Assembly (NCBI GenBank): GCA_028284665.1
Contig: JANQRG010000041.1
Location: 62,001 to 126,000, forward strand
Direction: 5' to 3'
Source: Croceivirga sp.
GTDB taxonomy: Bacteria; Bacteroidota; Bacteroidia; Flavobacteriales; Flavobacteriaceae
Length of the DNA stretch: 64,000 bases
Position numbers and translations under genes: made by a program. Below, piece after piece: positions 10,501 through 20,929 of this stretch. Under the pieces are notes generated by a model, which saw only the letters and a program-made list of their open reading frames with translations, had not been told where the DNA came from and made no database searches. Within the stretch, counting starts at the first letter, position 1, and each line of letters begins with the position of its first letter.

Positions 10501-12515
10501 TGAAGCTCTTCGATTTTGTCTCAGCGAGGATAGCTTTTTGGCTTATTTTGGGCATTCTGATCGGGTATTATGGGGAACCCCAAATCCTTGGGGTAGGTAT
10601 TGTGATGTTCTTTTCTCTGGCTATCCTTGGGTTTTTCCGATCTCGTCAACATTGGAAAAAAGTCCCTGTTTTCGGATTTGGGTTGGCGTTCTCTATGATA
10701 GCCATTGGTGCTTTTGTAGTGGGACTTACCCATCCGGGAAATCGTCCGGCACACTTCGCCAAGAACATCTCCCCGGCAAAGAGCCCACTACAGCTTAAAA
10801 TACGGGAGGTGTTGAAACCTAATGACTATTCCGATCGCTACGTGGTGAACGTCCTAAGTGTAGATAGTACCCAAGCCACCGGAAAATGTATCCTTTCCGT
10901 TGCACGAACGGCCGACCTAAACGCCTTGCAAGTGGACGATGAGATCTTGGTGTATTCCACACCTGTTACAGTACCTCCTCCGCTCAACCCAAATCAGTTT
11001 GACTATCGCGAGTATCTTAAAAAACAAGGTGTTTATCATCAAATACGGGTACGCGATACTGCCTATATTTTGATGAAGGGGGTTTCGAGGACGCTTATCG
11101 GAAGGGCAGCAAACTTTCGCGATGTCATTATCACCAAATTACACGGGTATGATTTTGGAGCGGCGCAACTTGGGGTCATCCAGGCACTGCTCCTTGGGCA
11201 GCGCAATGATATCCCTGAAGAGACGTATACCAGCTACAAAAACGCAGGAGCGGTTCACATTTTGGCGGTATCCGGACTTCATGTGGGCATAGTACTACTC
11301 ATTTTTCAGTTCGTACTGCGTCCTTTGGAACGACTTCCAAAGGGGAGAACCCTGAAACTGGTCGTCATTGTGATAACCCTTTGGATCTATGCTGCAATTG
11401 CCGGTTTATCCCCATCTGTAGTACGTGCGGTAACGATGTTTTCCTTTATCGCCTATGCGCTGTATTTGAATCGACCAACAAATGTTTTCAATATTGTTGC
11501 GCTTTCGCTGGTGTTTATTTTATTGATCCATCCTTTGTTCCTGTTTCAGGTGGGGTTTCAGATGAGTTATGCTGCCGTATTTGCGATCGTTTGGATCTAT
11601 CCCAAACTACAAGGCCTCTGGAATCCGAAAAACTACGTACTACGCAAGGCATGGCAGTTGCTTTCGGTCAGTATTGCCGCGCAACTTGGCGTTCTACCCC
11701 TAAGCCTTTTTTACTTTCATCAATTTCCAGCACTTTTCTTTGTCTCCAACCTCCTGGTGGTTCCTTTTCTAGGGATCGTCTTAGGTTTTGGAATATTCCT
11801 ATTGGCCCTGGCCTATTTTGAGGTACTTCCTAAAATAGTGGTTTATGGGTATAACGAAGCCATTGGTGGCATGAATGCTACCGTTGCCTGGGTGGGACAG
11901 CAGGAAGCATTTGTGTTTAAGGACATTCCATTTGATACCGTGCAATTGGTGTTAGCGTATCTTTTCATCTTTGGACTGGTCTTTACCCTTACCAAATCTT
12001 CATTTCGTAACCTGATGTTTTTGCTGGTTGCTGTTACAGGCTGTATTGGCCATTTGGTCCTTGTAGCTTTCACCGTCAACCAAAAGGAAAGGGTACTCCT
12101 CGCCCATCAGACCAGGAATTCAGTACTGCTACACCAAGATGGCAGCGCCCTTAATGTAATAGCTACAGACACTACCCGAGTAGAAAGAGTGGTGACCAGT
12201 TACAGTATTGCGAACCGGATCAGTACAATTCAGTACGATACCCTTAGGAACAGCTATACCCTGGGCAAAAAACGACTTGTACTTCTGGACAGCACAGGAA
12301 TTTCGCCGAATACGCTTAAGCAGCCGGACTACCTGGTTCTTGTACAATCCCCAAGAATACATCTGGAACGTGTGATAGATTCCCTTCAACCCCGAATGAT
12401 CTTAGCCGACGGAAGCAACTATACGAGCTATGTGGCGCGATGGCAAAAAACTTGTGAGGAAAAGAAAACACCGTTTCACTATACCGGCAAACAGGGAGCG
12501 TATTCTTTTGAATAA
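10500..12515 (+). CDS. ComEC/Rec2 family competence protein
   Basis: DUF4131 N-terminus, HILAVSGLHVGI competence motif, many TMs; ATG overlaps the previous stop. Confidence 0.9.
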   Translation: MKLFDFVSARIAFWLILGILIGYYGEPQILGVGIVMFFSLAILGFFRSRQHWKKVPVFGFGLAFSMIAIGAFVVGLTHPGNRPAHFAKNISPAKSPLQLKIREVLKPNDYSDRYVVNVLSVDSTQATGKCILSVARTADLNALQVDDEILVYSTPVTVPPPLNPNQFDYREYLKKQGVYHQIRVRDTAYILMKGVSRTLIGRAANFRDVIITKLHGYDFGAAQLGVIQALLLGQRNDIPEETYTSYKNAGAVHILAVSGLHVGIVLLIFQFVLRPLERLPKGRTLKLVVIVITLWIYAAIAGLSPSVVRAVTMFSFIAYALYLNRPTNVFNIVALSLVFILLIHPLFLFQVGFQMSYAAVFAIVWIYPKLQGLWNPKNYVLRKAWQLLSVSIAAQLGVLPLSLFYFHQFPALFFVSNLLVVPFLGIVLGFGIFLLALAYFEVLPKIVVYGYNEAIGGMNATVAWVGQQEAFVFKDIPFDTVQLVLAYLFIFGLVFTLTKSSFRNLMFLLVAVTGCIGHLVLVAFTVNQKERVLLAHQTRNSVLLHQDGSALNVIATDTTRVERVVTSYSIANRISTIQYDTLRNSYTLGKKRLVLLDSTGISPNTLKQPDYLVLVQSPRIHLERVIDSLQPRMILADGSNYTSYVARWQKTCEEKKTPFHYTGKQGAYSFE

Positions 12516-12521
12516 GGGGCT

Positions 12522-14057
12522 TTAATGTACATTTCCCATAAGCCTCTTGATCAATGGGGAGGCCAATAGAACGACAACACCCGCGCCCAGTGAGTATTTG
12601 GCAATAAGCAGAAAGCCATCCGTATATACGCCTAAGGTGTCAAAACCACCGATATTGGCATCGGTGCTTTCAATCGCCAATTGCTTACCAATGAATCCAA
12701 CCACTTGAAATGCGAATGCAGAGGACAAAAACCATACGCCCATGATAAAAGCAATGATCCTTTTTGGTGCTAAATCGGTCATTTTTGAAAGACCTACAGG
12801 TGACATGAATAATTCACCTACAGAAATTAAAAAGTACATCAAGAGCAAATAGGCAAAAGGCACCAATCCATTCTCATTGGCGCTTGATTCACTAATTGCC
12901 AGGATGTAAAAACTTATTCCCGCAAAAAGTAATCCCAGTCCAAATTTGTAAGGGGTTCTGGGGTTCATTTTCTTTTTGGTCAACCAGGTCCAAATCATCG
13001 AAATTGGGATAGCCAAAATAATAATCCACATAGAATTCAACGAATTGGTTTGTGCTGCCGACATTATGCCCTCAAGATCTACATTTCTGGCAGCAAAAAG
13101 AGTGATCACACTACCTGAAAGTTCATGGAATCCCCAAAAAATCGTCATGAAAAAAGTAAAAAGAATCGCGGCAAATAACTTTTTCCGCTCATCAACGGTA
13201 GCAGAAATCATAATATAGGCCATGTAACCCAAAACCGCTATTCCTATAATATAGAACAGTAGGTTCACAATATTGGTTCCTTCCAGCATACTTCCATCAG
13301 CACCTAAGGATTTGTAGGAGGCTAACAAATATGCAATAACCGGTGCTGCCAGGACCGCTAAAATTGATACTAAGGTCCCTTGTTTTATTCCAGCCACGGA
13401 CTTATTTATATTTCCATTTTCCGGTGGAAGGCCCTTATCCCCGAAAACGCCCCTTCGTATACCACTCCAAAAGAAAATAAGCCCCGTAAGCATGCCTATC
13501 CCAGCCAACCCAAAACCGTAATGCCAGCCGTATTTTGCTGCTAAAAACCCGCAAAGCAAAGGTGCTACCCAACCCCCAATGTTAATCCCCATATAGAAGA
13601 TGGTAAACCCGGAATCCTTTTTTGGATCCCCTTCTTTGTACAAGGTGCCTACAAAAGTGGAAATGTTAGGCTTAAAGAAACCGTTCCCTACGATTATAAA
13701 GGACAGTGCTAAGAAGAAAGCAATATTATTTTCGATGGCAAGGACAAAATGTCCTACAGCCATTAAAATACCGCCAAGAAAAATAGAATTCCGCATCCCC
13801 AATATTGAATCTGAAATGCGCCCTCCCACAACGGTTGATGCATAGACCAATGAGCCGTAAGACGCATACACCGCAGCGGTTGCATAATCTCGCTCAACCA
13901 GCTTTTCGAAGATGACATTGACCATATAAAGGGTGAGCAATGCACGCATCCCATAGAAACTGAAACGCTCCCATAGTTCCGCAAAGAAGAGGTAAAAAAG
14001 TCCTTGCGGATGTCCAAAAATCTCTTTCTTATCCGTTGGTTTCGTAATTTCTGACAT
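12522..14057 (-). CDS. POT/PTR family peptide MFS transporter
   Basis: GHPQGLFYLFFAELWERFSFYGMRALL motif; 12+ TMs. Confidence 0.95.
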   Translation of the reverse strand: MSEITKPTDKKEIFGHPQGLFYLFFAELWERFSFYGMRALLTLYMVNVIFEKLVERDYATAAVYASYGSLVYASTVVGGRISDSILGMRNSIFLGGILMAVGHFVLAIENNIAFFLALSFIIVGNGFFKPNISTFVGTLYKEGDPKKDSGFTIFYMGINIGGWVAPLLCGFLAAKYGWHYGFGLAGIGMLTGLIFFWSGIRRGVFGDKGLPPENGNINKSVAGIKQGTLVSILAVLAAPVIAYLLASYKSLGADGSMLEGTNIVNLLFYIIGIAVLGYMAYIMISATVDERKKLFAAILFTFFMTIFWGFHELSGSVITLFAARNVDLEGIMSAAQTNSLNSMWIIILAIPISMIWTWLTKKKMNPRTPYKFGLGLLFAGISFYILAISESSANENGLVPFAYLLLMYFLISVGELFMSPVGLSKMTDLAPKRIIAFIMGVWFLSSAFAFQVVGFIGKQLAIESTDANIGGFDTLGVYTDGFLLIAKYSLGAGVVVLLASPLIKRLMGNVH

Positions 14058-14101
14058 ACTTTCTCTTGTTTGGTTTGTAATTTGGTTTAGCGGTGTTTGC
14101 T

Positions 14102-16312
14102 CTATCCTTTGACCTTATTGGTTATGATAGGTGTTTGTTTTTCTGGCCGGTCTCGCAACTTTTCAATGACAAAATTGGTCATCTTGGTATAGAGGTGTTT
14201 CCGGGTATTTCCTCCATAAATCCCGTGGTTACGGTCCGGGTAAATGGCCCATTCAAACTGTTTGTCCGCTTGTATCAACGCTTCGGCCATCCGCATGGAG
14301 TTCTGTAAATGTACGTTGTCATCACCCGAGCCATGGACTAACAAATAATCCCCCTTTAGCAATTCCGGGTAGTTAAAAGGCGATTCATTGTCGTACCCGC
14401 CGGGATTCTCTTGTGGGGTCCTTAGGAACCGCTCTGTGTATATGGTATCGTAAAAGCGCCAGCTGGTTACAGGGGCTACGGCTATTGCCATTTCAAAGAC
14501 ATCATTTCCTTTTAATAAGGAATTGGTACTCATATGCCCCCCAAAGCTCCATCCCCAAATTCCTGTTTTATTGGCATCAATATACGGCAGCTCACTTAGT
14601 TTTCTGGCTACCTCAATTTGGTCTTCCGTTTCATATTTAACCAGATTCAGGTAAGTCGATTTCTTAAAATCGCGTCCCTTAAAACCGGTTCCCCGGCCAT
14701 CCACACAGGCAACAATTACCCCTTCCGAAGCCAATAGTTGATGCCAATAATCATTGCTCCCCATCCATCTATTGGCAACCTGTTGCGAGCCCGGCCCGCT
14801 ATATTGATAGAGTAATAAGGGATACTTTTGGGAAGGATCAAAGTCCACAGGTTTCAGCATCCACATGTTCAAATCGTTACCGTTAATGTTGACCGTTGAA
14901 AACTCCTTAGGCACCATTTCATAGTCCTGAAGCCTGTTCAGCAGTGATACATTATTCTTAATGTCCTTCAACACCTTTCCATCTTTGGCGCGGTTTAAGG
15001 TGAACTCATAAGGTGTTGTGGTGTTCGAAAATGTATTGATATAGTAGGTGTAATCCGCACTAAAGGCTGCACCATTAGTGCCCTCTTTTGTACTTAAGCG
15101 TTTTTTATTTTTTCCGGAACTTGAGATACTGTAAACATCCCTGTTTACAGAGCCATTTTCAACAGATTGATAATAGACCCTGTCATTGCCCTGATCATAG
15201 CCGTAATATCGGGTTACTTCCCAAGGTCCTTTGGTAATCTGATTCATGAGTTCCCCATCCTCGTTGTAGAGATAAAGATGATTGTAACCGTCCATCTCAC
15301 TCGTCCAGATAAAGCTATCATCTGCCAAAAACGTAAGGTTATCGTGAATATCTACATACGCTTCATCGTTTTCTTCCAGCAAAATAGAAGTCGTATTGTC
15401 ACTGGCGTTTACCTGATGTAATTTTAAGTGGTTTTGACGTCGGTTTATGGTCTGAACACTCAGGTAATTAGGATGGTTCATCCATTGTATCCTCGGGATA
15501 TAGTACGCATCCCCTAAATCAACATTGGAGATCTCCCCGGAAGCCAAATCGTACATATGCAGACTCACAGTCGCATTCTCCTCACCGGCTTTGGGGTATT
15601 TAAACTCATATTGATAGGGATAAAGGTCAGTCCCATAAACATCCATGGAAAATCGGGGAACGTTGGTTTCGTCAAAACGGATAAAAGCGATCTTAGAGCC
15701 ATCGCTGTTCCACTCAAAAGCCTGCACAAAGGCAAATTCTTCTTCATACACCCAGTCTGTAATTCCATTGATAATGCTCCCAAATTGCCCATCCGAAGTT
15801 ATTTGTTTGGTCTGGCCTGACTGTAAGTCCAGCACGAACAAATTATTGTCAAAAGCATAGGCCACCTTTGAGCCATCTGAAGATAATTCAGGTTCCTGAA
15901 TTTTGTTTTCTGAGATCTTTGTGATGTTTTTACTGGCTATATCGTAGACATAGTAGATCCCCAATCGGGAACGGCGAAATACCGGCTCTATTTCTGTAGC
16001 CAAGATCAGCTTGGATTCATCCTCACTAAACTCATACGAAGTAAAATAGGGAACCGCTTCTGAGGAAGAAACAATGGTTTCAACCTTTTCTAAAGTTTCA
16101 TAATTGTACTTGTCAATTTGACTACTTCTCGGATTTCTTTGAAAATTAAGTACGGTGTACTGTTTTCCATTTTTCATTGAGCGCAGTACATCCAGACCCT
16201 CCGTGCGGAACGCTCCTCCCCAAATTTCCTCAAGTGTAATTTTCTTTTTTTGTGCTGTACCTGTGAAGGTTGTTAAAAGTGAACTAAGGAGGAGAATAAC
16301 GAGTATCCGCAT
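14102..16312 (-). CDS. S9 family peptidase (dipeptidyl peptidase IV type)
   Basis: DPPIV N-terminal propeller, GWSFGG nucleophile motif, C-terminal DRNHGI. Confidence 0.93.
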   Translation of the reverse strand: MRILVILLLSSLLTTFTGTAQKKKITLEEIWGGAFRTEGLDVLRSMKNGKQYTVLNFQRNPRSSQIDKYNYETLEKVETIVSSSEAVPYFTSYEFSEDESKLILATEIEPVFRRSRLGIYYVYDIASKNITKISENKIQEPELSSDGSKVAYAFDNNLFVLDLQSGQTKQITSDGQFGSIINGITDWVYEEEFAFVQAFEWNSDGSKIAFIRFDETNVPRFSMDVYGTDLYPYQYEFKYPKAGEENATVSLHMYDLASGEISNVDLGDAYYIPRIQWMNHPNYLSVQTINRRQNHLKLHQVNASDNTTSILLEENDEAYVDIHDNLTFLADDSFIWTSEMDGYNHLYLYNEDGELMNQITKGPWEVTRYYGYDQGNDRVYYQSVENGSVNRDVYSISSSGKNKKRLSTKEGTNGAAFSADYTYYINTFSNTTTPYEFTLNRAKDGKVLKDIKNNVSLLNRLQDYEMVPKEFSTVNINGNDLNMWMLKPVDFDPSQKYPLLLYQYSGPGSQQVANRWMGSNDYWHQLLASEGVIVACVDGRGTGFKGRDFKKSTYLNLVKYETEDQIEVARKLSELPYIDANKTGIWGWSFGGHMSTNSLLKGNDVFEMAIAVAPVTSWRFYDTIYTERFLRTPQENPGGYDNESPFNYPELLKGDYLLVHGSGDDNVHLQNSMRMAEALIQADKQFEWAIYPDRNHGIYGGNTRKHLYTKMTNFVIEKLRDRPEKQTPIITNKVKG

Positions 16313-16444
16313 AAGAGAATTAATTTTAAATCCGTCAAGTTTACTAATAATTTACCTAAAACTAAACTCTCATTTCATATTGCTCTGCGAAAAAAGAGAA
16401 CGAATATCCGTATACCCTATCTTTGAAACTTTAATTTTTTTCTT

Positions 16445-17761
16445 ATGCATCAACCGGTAGAAGGGTTCTCCAAACTTACCAAGGAAGAAAAAATAGATTG
16501 GATTGCCAACAACTGCACTAAAGATCCGGATGCAGCTAAAAAATTGCTCCAACAGTATTGGAATACAAATCCGAAGGTGCAAAACCTACACGATGAATTC
16601 ATAGAAAATACGGTATCCAATTATTATTTGCCTTTTGCAGTGGCGCCAAACTTCCTGATTAATGGTGACTTACAGACAATTCCCATGGTCATTGAAGAGA
16701 GCTCCGTGGTGGCTGCGGCAAGTAAAGCTGCAAAGTTTTGGTTAACCCGCGGAGGATTTACCACCAACGTGTTGGGTACCGAAAAGATAGGACAGGTGCA
16801 CTTTATGTTTCATGGTGAACAGGAAGCACTCTCTCGGTTTATAACTTCCCTGCAACCAAAATTCAAAGCGGAAACCGAATCCTTAACTCAAAATATGCGA
16901 AAACGGGGCGGAGGGATTACCTCCATCGCATTGAAGGACAAAACCCGGCAATTAAAAGGATATTATCAATTGCATTGCACTTTTGATACCCTGGACGCCA
17001 TGGGTGCAAATTTTATCAACTCTTGTTTGGAGCAATTGGCAAAAACCCTGGAACGTGAGGCGCAGGAATATCCTGTTTTTCAAAAAAATGGGACGCCTAT
17101 AGCAGTTGTCATGAGTATCTTAAGCAACTATGTCCCGAATTGCCTGGTACGTGCGGAAGTGTCCTGCCCGGTAAGTGCTGAAAAGAGCGAAGTAACGGTA
17201 TCCGAAGGATTTGCAGAGCGTTTTGTTCAGGCTATTGCTATTGCAAAATCCGAACCTTTTAGAGCGGTTACGCACAACAAAGGAATAATGAACGGGGTGG
17301 ATGCAGTGGTTATAGCAACGGGTAACGATTTTAGGGCGGTGGAGGCGGGTGTGCATGCCTACGCGGCCAAAAATGGCGAATACTCCAGTTTGACCCATGC
17401 TGTAATTGAAGATGGGCATTTCAAGTTTTGGATAGAAATTCCCCTGGCATTGGGTACGGTTGGCGGACTAACCTCCTTACATCCCCTTACGAAACTGGCC
17501 CTGGAAATACTACAGCATCCTTCTGCCAGGGAGCTCATGCAAATAGTTGCGGTAGCCGGGCTTGCGCAGAATTTTGCCGCAATTCGTTCGCTGGTCACTA
17601 CCGGGATACAACAAGGGCATATGAAAATGCATCTGCTCAACTTATTGAATCAAATGGGTGCCACCCCAGACGAAAAAAAACAGTTGGTGGCGTATTTTAG
17701 GGATAAAACCGTTAGTACATCAACGGTAAAGGAAGGTCTGGAACTCTTACGAAAACAATGA
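16445..17761 (+). CDS. Hydroxymethylglutaryl-CoA reductase, class II (degradative type)
   Basis: ENTVSNYYLPFAVAPNFLING and NKGIMNGVDAV motifs. Confidence 0.93.
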   Translation: MHQPVEGFSKLTKEEKIDWIANNCTKDPDAAKKLLQQYWNTNPKVQNLHDEFIENTVSNYYLPFAVAPNFLINGDLQTIPMVIEESSVVAAASKAAKFWLTRGGFTTNVLGTEKIGQVHFMFHGEQEALSRFITSLQPKFKAETESLTQNMRKRGGGITSIALKDKTRQLKGYYQLHCTFDTLDAMGANFINSCLEQLAKTLEREAQEYPVFQKNGTPIAVVMSILSNYVPNCLVRAEVSCPVSAEKSEVTVSEGFAERFVQAIAIAKSEPFRAVTHNKGIMNGVDAVVIATGNDFRAVEAGVHAYAAKNGEYSSLTHAVIEDGHFKFWIEIPLALGTVGGLTSLHPLTKLALEILQHPSARELMQIVAVAGLAQNFAAIRSLVTTGIQQGHMKMHLLNLLNQMGATPDEKKQLVAYFRDKTVSTSTVKEGLELLRKQ

Positions 17762-18669
17762 GGAAATCTCGTTTCTACAGTAATGGCAAATTGTTGCTTT
17801 CAGGGGAATATGCTGTGCTTGACGGAGCGTTAGCACTGGCCATTCCAACAAAGTTCGGGCAAAGTCTGGAGATCACCGAAAACACTTCCGGACAGCTTAG
17901 CTGGAAGAGTTATGACACTGACTCCAGTTGCTGGTTTCAGGCGGTCTTCTCCCTTCCCCAACTTGAACTGATTTCCACAACTAATTCCGCAGCCGCAGAA
18001 CGATTACTGACTATATTTAGAGTTGCTCGCACGTATAATCCAAAATTCTTGCTCACGCAAACTGGTGGTACCGTAGAAACGCGCACTACCTTTCCGAGGG
18101 ATTGGGGACTTGGCACTTCCTCCACATTACTAAACAATATAGCGGAATGGGCTTCGGTAGACCCTTACGCCCTGCTAGAGGCATCCTTTGGAGGCAGCGG
18201 ATATGACATTGCCTGCGCTTCGCATGATACCGCTATTTTGTATCAACGCGAGGATGGCAAACCTCAAATAGAAGAAATTACCTTTGCCCCGACCTTTAAG
18301 GAACAGTTGTTCTTTGTGTACCTCAATCAAAAACAGAACAGTAGGGCGGCCATTGCAGCGTACAATCGCAAAGACTTTGACAAAACCAGGTTCACCACGG
18401 AAATATCAGCGTTAACCCGGCAATTTGCATCGGTGAACACGTTGGACACCTTTGAGGAACTCATTGCTCACCATGAGGATCGCGTCGCGGCCGTTCTGGA
18501 CCTACCTCCGGTAAAGCAACAGTTATTTTCGGATTACTTCGGTGCGATCAAGAGTCTCGGCGCCTGGGGAGGAGACTTTGTACTTGCCACAGGCAATGAA
18601 AAAACCCCTGACTATTTTACTGCCAGGGGGTTCTCTACAATTTTATCCTTTGAGGAGATGGTACTTTAA
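17758..18669 (+). CDS. GYDIA family GHMP kinase
   Basis: GKLLLSGEYAVLDGA, WGLGTSSTL and FGGSGYDIA; overlaps the HMG-CoA reductase stop. Confidence 0.93.
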   Translation: MRKSRFYSNGKLLLSGEYAVLDGALALAIPTKFGQSLEITENTSGQLSWKSYDTDSSCWFQAVFSLPQLELISTTNSAAAERLLTIFRVARTYNPKFLLTQTGGTVETRTTFPRDWGLGTSSTLLNNIAEWASVDPYALLEASFGGSGYDIACASHDTAILYQREDGKPQIEEITFAPTFKEQLFFVYLNQKQNSRAAIAAYNRKDFDKTRFTTEISALTRQFASVNTLDTFEELIAHHEDRVAAVLDLPPVKQQLFSDYFGAIKSLGAWGGDFVLATGNEKTPDYFTARGFSTILSFEEMVL

Positions 18670-18696
18670 ACCTTCTTTTTACAGAATTGCGACTGC

Positions 18697-20817
18697 TTAA
18701 TAAAAAGTGGCCCGGTTATCTTCGATATCAGCTCCTTCTTTTAGTGCGTTGTACACCTGGTTATTCACGGCATTTCTATTTTGGGTGGTTAGGGTGTTCG
18801 CAAATGTGCTAAAGTTAGAAAGTGCCGCACCCTCTTCCTTTTTTGTTACCTTGATCATGAACACTCCTGTTTCGCCCTTAATCAAATCGGAGGCTTGGTT
18901 TTCTCCAAGGTTGAATGCTTTTCCAACAACAAAAGGCTCTCGTCCAGCGCCTGGAATGGTAGGTGTCTTACGTGTAACCGCGGTAGCCGTAGAAACGGTT
19001 ACCCCGTGATTGGTAGCAAAATCCTCCAGGGCAGTAACACTGGCTTTGGACATTATCTGTGCCGCTTTCTTGTCTTTCCTGATCTTTGGCAAGGCAGTTG
19101 CTGAAGCATCTTCGACCGCCATAACGCCTTTCTTAAACTTTTTGGTTAACTGGACCACGGCATAACCGTTGGTCAGATCAAATCGTTTGATATCCCCAAC
19201 CTTTGTATCATCATTAAATGCCCATTGCACAATACTTCGTTGAGAGCTTAGGCCGGGAAGGTTTTCATCCATTTCCTTGATCTTATTTACCGGCCGAACC
19301 ACAAAACTACTTTCCCTGGCAATATCTGCAAATGCTTCTGCCTCGGCATCGGTAACTGCCATTTCAAATTTCGTAGCTTCGGTAAAAAGGGTATTTACCG
19401 TTTCTTCAGAGGGCTCAATAGCTCTCGAAAGTGTAGCCACCTGAACCACGTCTTCTTTGTCATCAACTTTAATGACATGAAATCCGAATTCCGTTTCCAC
19501 AAGTCCTATAGTGCCTACAGGGTTTTGAAAACAGAAGTCATTAAAGGCATCTGCCATTATGCCTTCCTGGAAGTATCCCAAATCCCCGCCACGTGGCGCT
19601 GAAGGACCGTCAGAGTTATCCCGGGCCAAGCCAGGAAAATCGGTGTCATCTTTTTTAGCTTCCGCCAAAAGTCGGTTGGCTTCTTCTTCAGCTTCTTCCT
19701 TGGTTCTTTTTATTTCCGGATTAGCCCTTGTAGCACCTTCATAAGTGATAAGGATATGGCTGGCCTTTACAGATCCTTCGTTCTTCCTATCTACAACCCT
19801 GGAAATTTTGAAATAATCGCCATCTCTGTAAGGTCCATACACCTGACCTGTAGTAAGGGTGAGGATACTATCCGCCACAATTGCAGGAAGATCTTTTCTT
19901 GCCTTATAAATGGTATCAAATTTGGCATCTGAATTACGATCTAAAAAGGCCGCAATATCTTTGGTTTCCCGGAATCCCAGGATGGTATCCGTTGCATCGC
20001 GTTCTTCGGCATATTCCAGGGTATTCCCCAATAATTCGGTCACCGCCGACCTAACACTATTTTCATCGTCGGAAGAGGGTTTCTCCTCAAAAAATACGAA
20101 ACGGATGTCCCGTGCTTTTTCTTGTTCAAAATCCTTTTCGTGTTCCTTGATGTATGCGGCAATCTCTTCTTTGGAAACCTGAACAGTACTGTCTGCGATT
20201 GAAGTATAAGGGACTCGTACATACTCCATATCTACTTTATCATTAGCAAGTCGATAATCAAACTGACCCTCTGCCAAAGTAGCTCCAGATCCGGCCCGGA
20301 TAAGGTTTAAATAGATTTGCTCTTTAGCAGACTGCATTATGGACCGTTCAATTTGGAGCCAATTGTCATATAACATAGGATTGGTCTCACGCCAGTCTGC
20401 TATAGTAGTCTTAAACACCTGCGGATTGAACACTCCGTTTTCATCCTGGAACGAAGGATCCTGGGCATAGCCGGTATTCCTGATAAAATCCACGATCTGA
20501 TCACTTTCAACATCGATACCCAACTTCTCAAATTGCTGATTAAACAAGGCACTCCTTACCTCCTGGTCGTATACCCGATTTACCAATTGGGTTGAGGAAA
20601 AGTTAGGACCGAATTGGCGTTGCGCCTGCTCCAATTTTTGTGTGAAATCTTCTCTTGTGATGGATTCTCCGTTCACTTCAGCTATTACGGAACCTATCTT
20701 TCCCCCTCCGAAATCATTCCCGGTAAAAACACCTGAGATCACAAAGGCAAATAGCGCCATACCAATGATCAGAATCAATACCGTCGTCCGCTTTCTAATG
20801 TTTTCTAAAATAGCCAT
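18697..20817 (-). CDS. SurA/PpiD-type peptidylprolyl isomerase
   Basis: N-terminal TM anchor, SurA_N-like region and parvulin domain (KASHILITYEG ... GDLGYFQEGIM ... TEFGFHVIKV). Confidence 0.93.
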   Translation of the reverse strand: MAILENIRKRTTVLILIIGMALFAFVISGVFTGNDFGGGKIGSVIAEVNGESITREDFTQKLEQAQRQFGPNFSSTQLVNRVYDQEVRSALFNQQFEKLGIDVESDQIVDFIRNTGYAQDPSFQDENGVFNPQVFKTTIADWRETNPMLYDNWLQIERSIMQSAKEQIYLNLIRAGSGATLAEGQFDYRLANDKVDMEYVRVPYTSIADSTVQVSKEEIAAYIKEHEKDFEQEKARDIRFVFFEEKPSSDDENSVRSAVTELLGNTLEYAEERDATDTILGFRETKDIAAFLDRNSDAKFDTIYKARKDLPAIVADSILTLTTGQVYGPYRDGDYFKISRVVDRKNEGSVKASHILITYEGATRANPEIKRTKEEAEEEANRLLAEAKKDDTDFPGLARDNSDGPSAPRGGDLGYFQEGIMADAFNDFCFQNPVGTIGLVETEFGFHVIKVDDKEDVVQVATLSRAIEPSEETVNTLFTEATKFEMAVTDAEAEAFADIARESSFVVRPVNKIKEMDENLPGLSSQRSIVQWAFNDDTKVGDIKRFDLTNGYAVVQLTKKFKKGVMAVEDASATALPKIRKDKKAAQIMSKASVTALEDFATNHGVTVSTATAVTRKTPTIPGAGREPFVVGKAFNLGENQASDLIKGETGVFMIKVTKKEEGAALSNFSTFANTLTTQNRNAVNNQVYNALKEGADIEDNRATFY

Positions 20818-20929
20818 CTATCTGTTACTTTATCTTGATTTTGGTGGGGGCGAAAATACCACTTTCTTTTCAAAATGGAAAGCCTGAAAATGCCCTTAAC
20901 TACTTCGGATTCTGAAAACCGGTTGCGCT